A DNA stretch of 14,662 nt. Source: Cyanobacteria bacterium UBA11372. Lineage in GTDB: Bacteria; Cyanobacteriota; Cyanobacteriia; Cyanobacteriales; Aerosakkonemataceae. The position numbers and the translations under genes are program-made. Numbering within the stretch: position 1 is the stretch's first letter; each line of letters begins with the position of its first letter. Under the pieces are notes generated by a model that saw only the letters and a program-made list of their open reading frames with translations, searched no databases and had not been told where the DNA came from. The stretch spans positions 1 through 14,662 of the forward strand of contig DNGG01000013.1 in assembly GCA_003486675.1 (NCBI GenBank), written 5' to 3'. Below are positions 7,315 to 14,095 of this stretch, piece after piece.

Positions 7315-7491
7315 ATTCAACTTCTTGGCATTTCACAGCCTGAAGTATCTCATTTAATGAACGGAGAGTTTCAACGGTTTAGCGAGGGGAAACTACTGAT
7401 TTTCCTTAAGCGACTCGATACGGAAATTACCTTACATCTTCGCCCTCTTCATGCAGGCGATCGATCTGCTGGAACTGTGATATTGCTATAG
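7315..7491 (+). pseudogene. C-terminal fragment of XRE-family antitoxin-like HTH protein
   Basis: The reading frame QLLGISQPEVSHLMNGEFQRFSEGKLLIFLKRLDTEITLHLRP matches the C-terminal half of small XRE proteins that accompany RelE/HigB-type toxins. It contains the recognition part of the helix-turn-helix (GISQPEVSHLM) and the following helix. The first half, about 40-50 residues, is missing. The upstream in-frame residues are just the reverse complement of the actin-like gene's start. No toxin gene is next to it. The gene is a remnant. Confidence 0.75.
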
Positions 7492-7548
7492 GGGCCGATG
7501 AAAGCCGATGGTAATGTCATTCGTGAGTGTATCCGCATCTTGGTAAAT

Positions 7549-7582
7549 GCGATCGCGCTAGCGTGCGGGGCGCAATCGCGCC
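7549..7582. repeat. HIP1-rich GC palindromic repeat
   Basis: GCGATCGCGCTAGCG is followed by a GC-rich centre and GCAATCGCGCC, giving imperfect inverted arms around 7549-7560 and 7571-7582. It lies in the 130-bp gap between the XRE fragment and the deamidase gene, where I see no gene. Confidence 0.45.
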
Positions 7583-7620
7583 ATATTTCTCCCAAACAGA
7601 GCGATGACATCAACCTACCG

Positions 7621-8832
7621 CTAGCAACGACTCAGAATGACTGCCAATTGCTGCCTCAAAGTCCGAGCTTGCGGGCTAACACTAACGTAAATGTCTCTTT
7701 TTACTGAAATGGGAGGATTCTTACTAAGGCATCTGGCGGCAATCGCCTTCACCTTCCAAACACAACTGTTATACGGTGGTGGACCAACAGAACTGGCTGA
7801 GCGGAGTTTCAGTTGATTCCGGTAGGTTGTTAAGACTTGCTGAGTCTGGGTGTAATTTGGATCGTACTCGACAGAACCGCTTCGACTCCTGTAAAAGACA
7901 GATGCGTCTGAAGGCACTAAGGTAGCAGAAGGATCTCCTTGTACGTCAAACCAGATTGTCTGTCGTACAGGAGTCAGGAACAACGATGGATCGATGACAT
8001 AGATTTCCGGGGAACCACCAGTGCTGACAAGGAGCGTGGGTGCAACGTGCCATCCCCATCGGACTTCGCACGAGGGATTATTTTGCGTTGCCGCACGCAA
8101 CACGCTACCAGCATAGATCCATACTTTCTCAGGTTGCACCCCATTAGCAAGCATCAAACGACACATCTCATGGGCTCGCCCCCAACATCCGTCATCAGGA
8201 TACAAGAAAGGGATACAGGGTGGTGGCGCGCTCGTTGGGTTGCAAGTCTGAGCCTTTAACAAATTAAAGATCTCTTGAGCTTTTTGTAACGTGACAGGAG
8301 TAGGCGCAGGCGCACGACTAACTGGCGGTGGCGCTTCTACCCTCTCCAGAGGACGCTTTGGGAGCGACTTGACATCGATAATCTCGTAGCCATCTAGTGT
8401 CTCTGTTACCAACACTGGGATTCCTTCTTCCTGAGCAGTCTGTAAGATATTGAACAACTGCTGGAAATCAGGATTTGTACGCCGTAGATAGTGTCGTGCT
8501 TGTGAAATAATCAACTCGACTTCAACGGCATCCCCTGTGTCCGTCGGAGTTATCGCTCCAACCCTTACCTCTCGTGGGAGAAGCAGTTCCGTAATCACAT
8601 TAGTTTCTGGATCGATTTCGACATAGACTGGCTCGTTGGTTTGACGTAGAGAATCGAGAACATCAGCCCAAACAGCCGACCGAGGCATTGCCATATCTAA
8701 CCGACCTGAGCGACCGCCTTGGAAGTTCACCGTAACCGATCTCGACGGTATTTCCCCTGGTCTAGCTTCCAGAGTTTCCCTCGGTGAAGACAGGCTACTA
8801 ATCCCATCGACAAGTGCATTTGGCCTAGCCAT
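7621..8832 (-). CDS. protein-glutaminase-type protein deamidase
   Basis: Predicted to deamidate glutamine side chains in proteins, like Chryseobacterium protein glutaminase. Residues 213-225 (DDGCWGRAHEMCR) carry the nucleophile C216, WGWHVAP carries H262 and YVIDPSLF carries D281. The C-to-H and H-to-D spacings (46 and 19) are close to those of the characterised enzyme, and VFYRS near 312-316 is also conserved. The N-terminal part (33-157) looks like two beta-rich modules and a helix (HYLRR..PDFQQLFNILQ). A Pro-rich linker (163-180) joins it to the enzyme. It may be a pro-region or a targeting part. No signal peptide is seen. I chose the ATG at 8832 because GGAGG lies 8 nt upstream; an upstream frame to 8889 lacks this. 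The protein has 403 residues and is last in a four-gene operon. Confidence 0.88.
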   Translation of the reverse strand: MARPNALVDGISSLSSPRETLEARPGEIPSRSVTVNFQGGRSGRLDMAMPRSAVWADVLDSLRQTNEPVYVEIDPETNVITELLLPREVRVGAITPTDTGDAVEVELIISQARHYLRRTNPDFQQLFNILQTAQEEGIPVLVTETLDGYEIIDVKSLPKRPLERVEAPPPVSRAPAPTPVTLQKAQEIFNLLKAQTCNPTSAPPPCIPFLYPDDGCWGRAHEMCRLMLANGVQPEKVWIYAGSVLRAATQNNPSCEVRWGWHVAPTLLVSTGGSPEIYVIDPSLFLTPVRQTIWFDVQGDPSATLVPSDASVFYRSRSGSVEYDPNYTQTQQVLTTYRNQLKLRSASSVGPPPYNSCVWKVKAIAARCLSKNPPISVKRDIYVSVSPQARTLRQQLAVILSRC

Positions 8833-8840
8833 TCTTAATA

Positions 8841-8845
8841 CCTCC
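8841..8845 (-). promoter_or_regulatory. ribosome binding site deciding deamidase start
   Basis: GGAGG on the minus strand, 8 nt before the ATG at 8832, selects MARPNALVDG as the N-terminus over the longer open frame. Confidence 0.8.
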
Positions 8846-8961
8846 GTAAATTGGGTTTTCCTAACTTCTTGGAGACATGAGGAACCCACTGTTCTTTAAG
8901 CAGCGAGGGGTAGAATTTATTGGATTGTTTTTATTGGCTCACAAGTCATTAACATCAGGCA

Positions 8962-9585
8962 TTAAATGGCAACTACGTTTGAGCCAATGTTATTGGCAAA
9001 GCGTGTCATCATTCTGGAAGGAACAACATTAGAATTGTTATCCATAATTGTTCCAGTATTGACCGGATTCCTGCCCGGACAGTTAGCATCAGAATATTCA
9101 TCAACTAGCCCTAGCATGTGTCCAAATTCATGGGCTGCGACTGCACCAGTGTCTTCTGTATCCCAAGTTGTCATGTTACTCCGTTGCGGTCCTGGTCGAA
9201 CTCGCACAGTATGGTGCTGATTAGTCGTTACCCATTGAACTTCAAACGTCAGTGGACAAGTCATTTCACCAGAGTGACCAACTCCCCAGCGATCGCTCCA
9301 AGTCGTTTGAATTCCATTCCTCCAAGTATCTCTCAACGTATTCATGGTGGCATCGGATATACCAGCATCAGGATTCAACCGCATCCTAATAATGATGTGA
9401 GACCATGTTTGCTCGAAGGCGGCTGTCCAACCATAAATACACTCTGAGACTCCAAAACTGTGTTGTTGTCGTGCTAGAGGCAGCAATCTAGAGCGCAAAG
9501 ATCCTCTGCCAAAAGCAGCATTGACTGAAAAGCCCCCTGTAATACCTCGGTAGCGACGAGCAACACCTCTAAGACTGATAGCCAT
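8962..9585 (-). CDS. small zinc metalloprotease (HExxHxxGxxD zincin)
   Basis: Predicted zinc endopeptidase of 207 residues. The motif HEFGHMLGLVDEY gives zinc ligands H152 and H156, catalytic E153 and a likely third ligand D162. TIMDNN with M181 fits the Met-turn about 20 residues later. The third ligand as Asp recalls snapalysin-like or M64-like zincins, but I cannot name the family. The N-terminal 50 residues are basic and lack a signal peptide. The ATG at 9585 lies 2 nt after the stop of the preceding gene, with GGGAGG 9 nt upstream, so it is translated together with that gene. The next gene is the deamidase, 129 nt downstream. A plausible role is activating the deamidase or acting as a second effector. 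Confidence 0.85.
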   Translation of the reverse strand: MAISLRGVARRYRGITGGFSVNAAFGRGSLRSRLLPLARQQHSFGVSECIYGWTAAFEQTWSHIIIRMRLNPDAGISDATMNTLRDTWRNGIQTTWSDRWGVGHSGEMTCPLTFEVQWVTTNQHHTVRVRPGPQRSNMTTWDTEDTGAVAAHEFGHMLGLVDEYSDANCPGRNPVNTGTIMDNNSNVVPSRMMTRFANNIGSNVVAI

Positions 9586-9587
9586 GA

Positions 9588-10199
9588 CTAATTTCCTCCC
9601 TGCTGCAAGAGTTGTTGAGAGAGATTGGAAAAGGTGTCAATCGCTTGAGCGATCGCTGGTGCGATCGGTTTATTTTGGCTTAGTCGATCTTCCTCATCGA
9701 CTAAGAAATAGAAAGTTGCTTGTTCTCCATCAATCTCAAGGGTGATCGAACCAACCACAGAATCAGGTAAAAACCGAGCTTCTGAACGGGGAACTAAGCT
9801 ATCTATGCCTTGCCCAACCTGAGCGAGCAAGCTTTGAACTTCAGCAGGGGTAAATTCTGCCGAAGCTTCTTGGGGCGGGTTGGTTCCCGTCACACTGCGT
9901 ACTGTGGCTAGATTATTGCCAGAGACGCTGAACTCCTCCTCAATTCGCCCTTCGGCTGGCATTCCTCCCGAAACGCGATAGGTGACATTGATGCCTGCCA
10001 AATTCCTTTGGTTAAGCCGCTCGCGAAATTTTTGGATCGCTTCAGATTCTAGGGAGTTATTCATCGTTTTTTCCCTCCAATAATTCATTTGACATCCTAT
10101 TGGAAACACCGTCGAGAATATCAAGGCTGCCAAGACAATTCCTCCAAGGGAGGTACTGAGGTAATTAGCTATTAATAACTTCAGATTCTGGAGAGTCAT
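9588..10199 (-). CDS. membrane-anchored protein of unknown function
   Basis: I do not recognise the family by name. The 203-residue reading has one hydrophobic segment at 16-35 (SLGGIVLAALIFSTVFPIGC) ending in a cysteine. The bases before that Cys do not form a good lipobox, so a membrane anchor is likelier than a lipoprotein. The rest is a soluble alpha/beta domain with VTYRVSGGMPAEGRIEEEF, FTPAEVQSLLAQVGQGID, VPRSEARFLPDSVVGSITLEIDG and FYFLVDEEDRLSQNKPIAPAIAQ. A second start at 10064 (MNNSLESEA) has GGAGGG 8 nt upstream, stronger than the outer site, and would give a soluble 158-residue form. The outer start leaves a 22-bp gap to the fibre gene, which fits the operon. It could be an inhibitor or chaperone of the protease. 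Confidence 0.75.
   Translation of the reverse strand: MTLQNLKLLIANYLSTSLGGIVLAALIFSTVFPIGCQMNYWREKTMNNSLESEAIQKFRERLNQRNLAGINVTYRVSGGMPAEGRIEEEFSVSGNNLATVRSVTGTNPPQEASAEFTPAEVQSLLAQVGQGIDSLVPRSEARFLPDSVVGSITLEIDGEQATFYFLVDEEDRLSQNKPIAPAIAQAIDTFSNLSQQLLQQGGN
10073..10078 (-). promoter_or_regulatory. strong internal ribosome binding site
   Basis: GGAGGG on the minus strand, 8 nt before an in-frame ATG at 10064, inside the 203-residue gene. It would yield a form without the transmembrane segment. Confidence 0.55.
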
Positions 10200-10221
10200 T
10201 GGTCAGCCTTTCCTTTCACGC

Positions 10222-11505
10222 TTACTGAAGCGCAACTAAAATGGGAATTAACCCTTTTCCTGCCTCTAGTGGGCGCAAGGCTTTGCCAATAATCGTGCCA
10301 AAAGCTTTGAGCGGATCGGTTGCCTTCATGGCATGACCTGGAGTTGGAGATGTGGTCAGTAAGTCACCCACTTCAATCGGCGCATACTCAGCATCGACTT
10401 TGCAGTAAACTTTACCCATTAAGGCTATGGGCATCCGGTTGGTTGATTCAGATTGCTTGTCTAGAATCAAGCCTGGTTTGAGATCGCCAGCCCCGGAAAC
10501 GACACCTGCTACTTTCTTGTCATAGGCTTCTGTGCTTTGGCACAATGAGCCTTCTTCGCCAAGTACCATAACGGTTCCTGGTTCAATCATTTCCAAGTCT
10601 TTGATAGCAAATTCTTCCGCACAGTCAGCGTTTTGTAAAACTATGTCTCCGGTAACAATCATGTCGCCGTTGACATGTAACTTGGCTTGTGGATTCGCCG
10701 TTCCAATGCCAACATTTCCGCTTGGACCGTGAAGGACAAATTGTCCCCATAGATCCTGTCCGGTTGATGTCTTGTAAGCAATTTCCAAGCGATTCCTGGA
10801 GGGATCGCCCGTTGGCTGATCTGAATTACCCCAAGGATTGTGAATGTGGAACCCACCTCCACCTTCTACATTTCGCTGTTGGCGCAGAAACATCCAGTCA
10901 GCCCACGGGCTTTGCACTTCCAGCTTTGCCTGTGGATTTGTTGTTCCGATGCCGACATTCCCCATCTTTAAACTGATGCCATTACGCCAATTCCCATCGT
11001 ATTTATCATAAAAGTTGACAGGATAACCTGTCCCATCTGAATCCAGGTTAATGGCAAATCGTTCATTGCCTTGCGGATCTAAAGCCCCGAAAAAAGTAGA
11101 TTGGCTCTGTGCCACGATAGGAACATTGTTCGGGAAGCCTCCAGGTGCTACAACATGAATTTTATTAGTGGGATTTGCCGTTCCGATGCCGACATTCCCT
11201 GCATTATTGATGACAAATTTAGGCACAAGGGTAGGGGACCCAAAGTCGTCTTCGTCATAAATTCTCAAGGTATCGTTATCGCCAGGACTCCACAAGACTA
11301 TGGTATTGCCGTTACAGAAAATGCCTCCCGATTCGTTGCCATCTTGACTTGCTTCCAACCACAAGCCATTACGATCTTGGTCAGGGTTAAAATTAGGGGT
11401 TTGGCCTAATCTCCCTCGGTTTCCGTAATGTAAGGAGACATAATTATCTGCCTTCAAGTACGCATCTCCATTGATCTGAAGATTGTCATTAATTACTTGA
11501 GTCAT
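10222..11505 (-). CDS. fibre-like protein with NVGIGT repeats
   Basis: A 427-residue protein with the layout of phage-tail-fibre-like surface or appendage proteins. NVGIGTxNPxxKlhV units occur at residues 104, 183 and 264. They are visible as DNA repeats near 11173, 10931 and 10692 and probably form trimeric beta stalks. A C-terminal domain (293-427) begins ADCAEEF. It contains PGTVMVLGEEG, YDKKVAGVVSGAGDLKPGLIL, GKVYCKVDAEYAPIEVGDLLTTSPTPGHAMKA and KALRPLEAGKGLIPILVALQ, a conserved module found in many bacterial fibre-like proteins. AGGAGG lies 5 nt before the ATG, so initiation should be strong. No signal peptide, baseplate, sheath or tube gene is near. It heads the operon with the anchored protein, the zincin and the deamidase. 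Confidence 0.83.
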   Translation of the reverse strand: MTQVINDNLQINGDAYLKADNYVSLHYGNRGRLGQTPNFNPDQDRNGLWLEASQDGNESGGIFCNGNTIVLWSPGDNDTLRIYDEDDFGSPTLVPKFVINNAGNVGIGTANPTNKIHVVAPGGFPNNVPIVAQSQSTFFGALDPQGNERFAINLDSDGTGYPVNFYDKYDGNWRNGISLKMGNVGIGTTNPQAKLEVQSPWADWMFLRQQRNVEGGGGFHIHNPWGNSDQPTGDPSRNRLEIAYKTSTGQDLWGQFVLHGPSGNVGIGTANPQAKLHVNGDMIVTGDIVLQNADCAEEFAIKDLEMIEPGTVMVLGEEGSLCQSTEAYDKKVAGVVSGAGDLKPGLILDKQSESTNRMPIALMGKVYCKVDAEYAPIEVGDLLTTSPTPGHAMKATDPLKAFGTIIGKALRPLEAGKGLIPILVALQ

Positions 11506-11510
11506 TTCTT

Positions 11511-11516
11511 CCTCCT
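11511..11516 (-). promoter_or_regulatory. strong ribosome binding site of the fibre gene
   Basis: AGGAGG on the minus strand, 5 nt before the ATG at 11505. It fixes the start of the first gene of the operon. I found no convincing promoter in the 38 nt between the amylase relic and this gene. Confidence 0.75.
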
Positions 11517-11542
11517 AGATTAAATTAATGATTTTTTTTGAA

Positions 11543-12565
11543 CTATTCAAAAATCAAGAACCCTGCCGCTGGAAGCGTAATCAACACTGCTTTCCCATTT
11601 TTCGCTTCAACTGTCACCGACTGACCTATCTGCGCGGCATCCGTCGAGTAAATGCACTTTAAAACATCCCCTGCTCTGTGCAGTTAGTTGTCTATTGTCA
11701 CCTAGGCAGTTCTAGGCTGGTCATAGTCGGTGTTAATCGCCAGCAGCATCTCCTTAGTGCTGAAAATTCGCGACCAAGGCACTACTGAAAGAATTTGTCC
11801 GCCGATCGTTTCGGGTAAGCCAAAGCGAATCCCATCATTGGGTGCTGAAATGGGGCGTAGGTATTGGCTTACCCGACGCAGGACGATATGTTATCGGCGG
11901 ATGTCTAGGATTTTGGCGAGTTCCTGGTAAACCGGATTGTCTTCATTGAAGAAATGCACGCCCCGCGTCCGAAAAGCGCCAAATTCGCCGCCGAACATCG
12001 ACTCCCGGATGTAGCGATCGCCAGCATAGGAAAAGACGTTACCCGCGTGATTTAAAATGATGTCCAGGATCGCATAGATACCGTGGGCATGGGCAACCGG
12101 CACTACTTCTTGCAAGTCTTCGCGAGTGCCAAAGTGGGGTTCGACCTCTAGAAAATTCTGGATGCCGTAGCCGTGATAGGTTTCCTGGAAGCGCACTTGC
12201 TTGAAAATCGGGCTGATCCAGAGTGCCATTACCCCTAATCGCTTCAGATAGCCGATTTTGCTCTGCAACCCCTTAAGCGTCCCTCCCACATATTTTGTTG
12301 CTTCACGCCAGCGAGCCGCATCCGCTTCTGTTTTTACGGCATTTTCCGGATTAGCGGGGCTGTACAGGGGAGTCGTCCCACCCTGCACGAGATTCCCTGC
12401 GTTGTCTTTGTACCCGTTCTCTTGACCATCGGAGAAGCGATCGAGCATCAGGAAGTAGAACACCTGATCTTCCCAAGCACTCGGCGATGGGAACAATCCA
12501 CCTCTAGGGGATAGGGAGGCAAAATCTAGTTGGGTTAACGTTTGAAGTGGTGCGACCATAGCCAT
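11543..12565 (-). pseudogene. GH13 alpha-amylase, core deleted and with stops
   Basis: The family hydrolyses or rearranges alpha-glucans such as glycogen. The N-terminal part is clear: WEDQVFYFLMLDRFSDG, then LKRLGVMALWISPIF and region I AILDIILNHAGNV. Directly after VFSYAGDRY the sequence jumps to SMFGGEFGAFRTRGVHFFNEDNPVYQELAKIL, which belongs past the catalytic core. Regions II, III and IV, with the nucleophile Asp, acid Glu and second Asp, are gone. The C-terminal part is read through three in-frame stops at 11891-11893, 11702-11704 and 11684-11686. Between and after these stops come HIVLRRVSQYLRPISAP, GGQILSVVPWSRIF, LLAINTDYDQPRTA and NGKAVLITLPAAGFLIFE. I chose ATG 12565 (GGGAG 9 nt upstream). 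A HIP1 octamer at 12014-12021 sits at the deletion joint. Confidence 0.9.
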
Positions 12566-12601
12566 AGTCGTTTTCTCCCACATCTCCCTGCCGCCGTGGC
12601 G

Positions 12602-12622
12602 TGTGCAGGTGTCACCTACACA
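12602..12622. promoter_or_regulatory. operator-like inverted repeat upstream of amylase
   Basis: TGTGCAGGTG (12602-12611) and CACCTACACA (12613-12622) are inverted arms around one central T, matching at 9 of 10 positions. They lie 37 nt before the amylase ATG on the minus strand, a position fitting a repressor or activator site. The cognate regulator is unknown. Confidence 0.45.
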
Positions 12623-12668
12623 GGGGATGCTGCCGTCGCTGAATGTCAGGTTGTAATTCAATTATCTC

Positions 12669-12698
12669 TTGCTGTTTGCTATTTAAAGCTGGTATAAT
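12669..12698 (+). promoter_or_regulatory. sigma70-type promoter candidate
   Basis: TTGCTG (12669-12674) and TATAAT (12693-12698) are separated by 18 bp. The -10 is perfect and the -35 matches four of six consensus positions. It faces right, away from the amylase relic, about 70 bp before the frameshifted gene. Confidence 0.5.
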
Positions 12699-12769
12699 AC
12701 AAAAATTAATTTTTTAACCTTTCTCAAAAGTACTGTAGGCACTGGGAAGCTTTAGTCTGACTTTGCTTA

Positions 12770-13039
12770 AGGATACGCTATCTCGATTACCGCCCAGGAT
12801 ACGGTCAACAATCGCAATCAACTGCTCAAAAATGGTCATCTTTCACCTGCGACAGTCCGGCGTTGGTTTGGCAGCGATCGCAATTATCGCGCTCCGGTGT
12901 TCCTGCGACTTGCGTCACTTAGCGAATCGTGGACTTTCTTTTGGAACACCGCGAGGAAATTCCAACTGAACTTTTCAATTTACTTTGTCCAGATAGCCGA
13001 AGCGAGAAAAGTAGCAATCAAACAGACAAACCCACATAA
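12770..13039 (+). pseudogene. frameshifted gene remnant with HTH-like segment
   Basis: Two frames join into one plausible protein. The first reads SITAQDTVNNRNQLLKNG, then HLSPATVRRWFGSDRNYRA and PVFLRLASLSE. The second continues VDFLLEHREEIPTELFNLL and CPDSRSEKSSNQTDKPT to a TAA at 13037. The shift lies around 12926-12928, where one lost base (TC instead of TTC for Phe) would restore LSEFVDFLLEH. The frame is preceded by an in-frame TAA and has no good start codon, so the 5' end is also missing. LSPATVRRWF looks like a DNA-binding helix, but I recognise no family. A promoter-like sequence lies just upstream. Confidence 0.55.
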
Positions 13040-13249
13040 TCCAGTTTTTGTCAATCCCCAACGGTTCTACAAACGCAAACTGTCTTCAGATAGGGTGATT
13101 TATTGACGCCATAAATCGACCTGTTTTATGAATTGTGTGAGCATCCATTCTGTTAGCAATCTCGCTCCGCCCTTGTGGACAATTGATCGATAAAAAAGCC
13201 AGAAATTTTGTCTGTCAGCAGTTTGCACAGCAATCATAAGGCTAGCAAC

Positions 13250-13684
13250 ATGTTTGAACAAAAATTTATTCCGCCCATATGGGTTACATGTCCTCATGAA
13301 GGGTTGAGGATAAGAATCGCGATCGCATCCGAATTGTCAGGAACGATCGCCGATGAAGAGCAACTCAAAACCCTTAGCCGATTCCAAAGATTTGGCAGTA
13401 CTCCCGCCAACGGCGAATACATCGAGGGAGTTGCCGTAGTTAGTTCTGCTGTGGGTTTAGCACTCGGCATTCATCGCCGACTATATGTTAACTGGATTGC
13501 CCCTGCACTTGACCCGGCGCTGAATTTTAGCCGCTATTTTGTCTCTGTCTTAGCACTGCCAATTGTGATGACCGAACCTTATCCAAAGTTGTCCAGTCAG
13601 TATCCGGCTGCTGTCAATCTTTTGGAAACACAGCGCTTTGCTACGCCATCCAACTTGGAATTCCGTATCGACTCGCAAGTATAG
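13250..13684 (+). CDS. conserved-looking protein of unknown function
   Basis: A 144-residue protein starting MFEQKFIPPIWVTCPHEGLRIRIAIASELSG. The ATG at 13250 has AAGG 8 nt upstream; the frame runs back to 13208 without a better start. Two segments are moderately hydrophobic: GVAVVSSAVGLALGI and YFVSVLALPIVM. Neither is a clear transmembrane helix. I do not recognise the family. It is followed 51 bp later by a small plus-strand gene, so the two could share a transcript. No frameshift is seen and codon use looks like that of its neighbours. The gap before it (13040-13249) holds nothing I can identify. Confidence 0.6.
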   Translation: MFEQKFIPPIWVTCPHEGLRIRIAIASELSGTIADEEQLKTLSRFQRFGSTPANGEYIEGVAVVSSAVGLALGIHRRLYVNWIAPALDPALNFSRYFVSVLALPIVMTEPYPKLSSQYPAAVNLLETQRFATPSNLEFRIDSQV

Positions 13685-13735
13685 CTTGAACGCAGTTCGA
13701 TATGTGCTTACAAATTTTTTATTTTGGAGAATTTC

Positions 13736-13939
13736 ATGACATACAAAAATCAACTGCACCCCTGGTGTATTATCCAACCCCTGGCTAATTTGCAACGCAA
13801 AGTTGTGGCGCGTTTTCGCCGCCGCAGCGATGCCGAAGCCCATTTACAAGCGATGCGTCGTTTGGTACCAGGTGCAACTTATCTGATTGTTTTCGATGTA
13901 CAAATTGAGCCACAAAACTCGATGCTGGAACAGAAATAA
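13736..13939 (+). CDS. small conserved cyanobacterial protein
   Basis: A 67-residue protein, MTYKNQLHPWCIIQPLANLQ..., with a basic middle (RKVVARFRRRSDAEAHLQAMRRL) and a C-terminal VPGATYLIVFDV strand. I have the impression that W.I.....N.QR.VVARFRRRSDAE.HLQ...RL.P is a recurrent small protein in cyanobacteria; its function is unknown to me. GGAG at 13726-13729 lies 6 nt before the ATG and decides the start, although the frame opens with a TTG at 13724. A beta-alpha-beta fold like a small ferredoxin-like domain is possible. It lies 51 bp after the preceding gene on the same strand. Confidence 0.7.
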   Translation: MTYKNQLHPWCIIQPLANLQRKVVARFRRRSDAEAHLQAMRRLVPGATYLIVFDVQIEPQNSMLEQK

Positions 13940-13975
13940 TCGTGTATAACTCTGGGCATATTGCACAAAGAAGGG

Positions 13976-13993
13976 CGCTCGCGATCGCCAGCG
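13976..13993. repeat. HIP1-centred palindrome
   Basis: CGCT and AGCG flank a core GCGATCGC with one unpaired base on each side. It lies about 35 bp after the small gene's stop, in the gap before the convergent minus-strand gene. A role as a bidirectional terminator is possible, but no T-tract is present. Confidence 0.35.
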
Positions 13994-14095
13994 TTAATCA
14001 ACTGCACTATCCGCTGGCAACCACCCTATAGTATGGGATCTAATTGAATCAGAGTCATCGCAAGTTTATCTTCTTCAAGAAAAACCCTTGACCAA

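Noticed and set aside
10222..11505. Prophage or contractile injection cluster
   Set aside because: Only a fibre-like gene is present, with no capsid, tube, sheath, baseplate, terminase or lysis gene.
13100..13297. Minus-strand ORF of 65 residues
   Set aside because: It overlaps the start of the plus-strand gene at 13250 and shows no recognisable motif.
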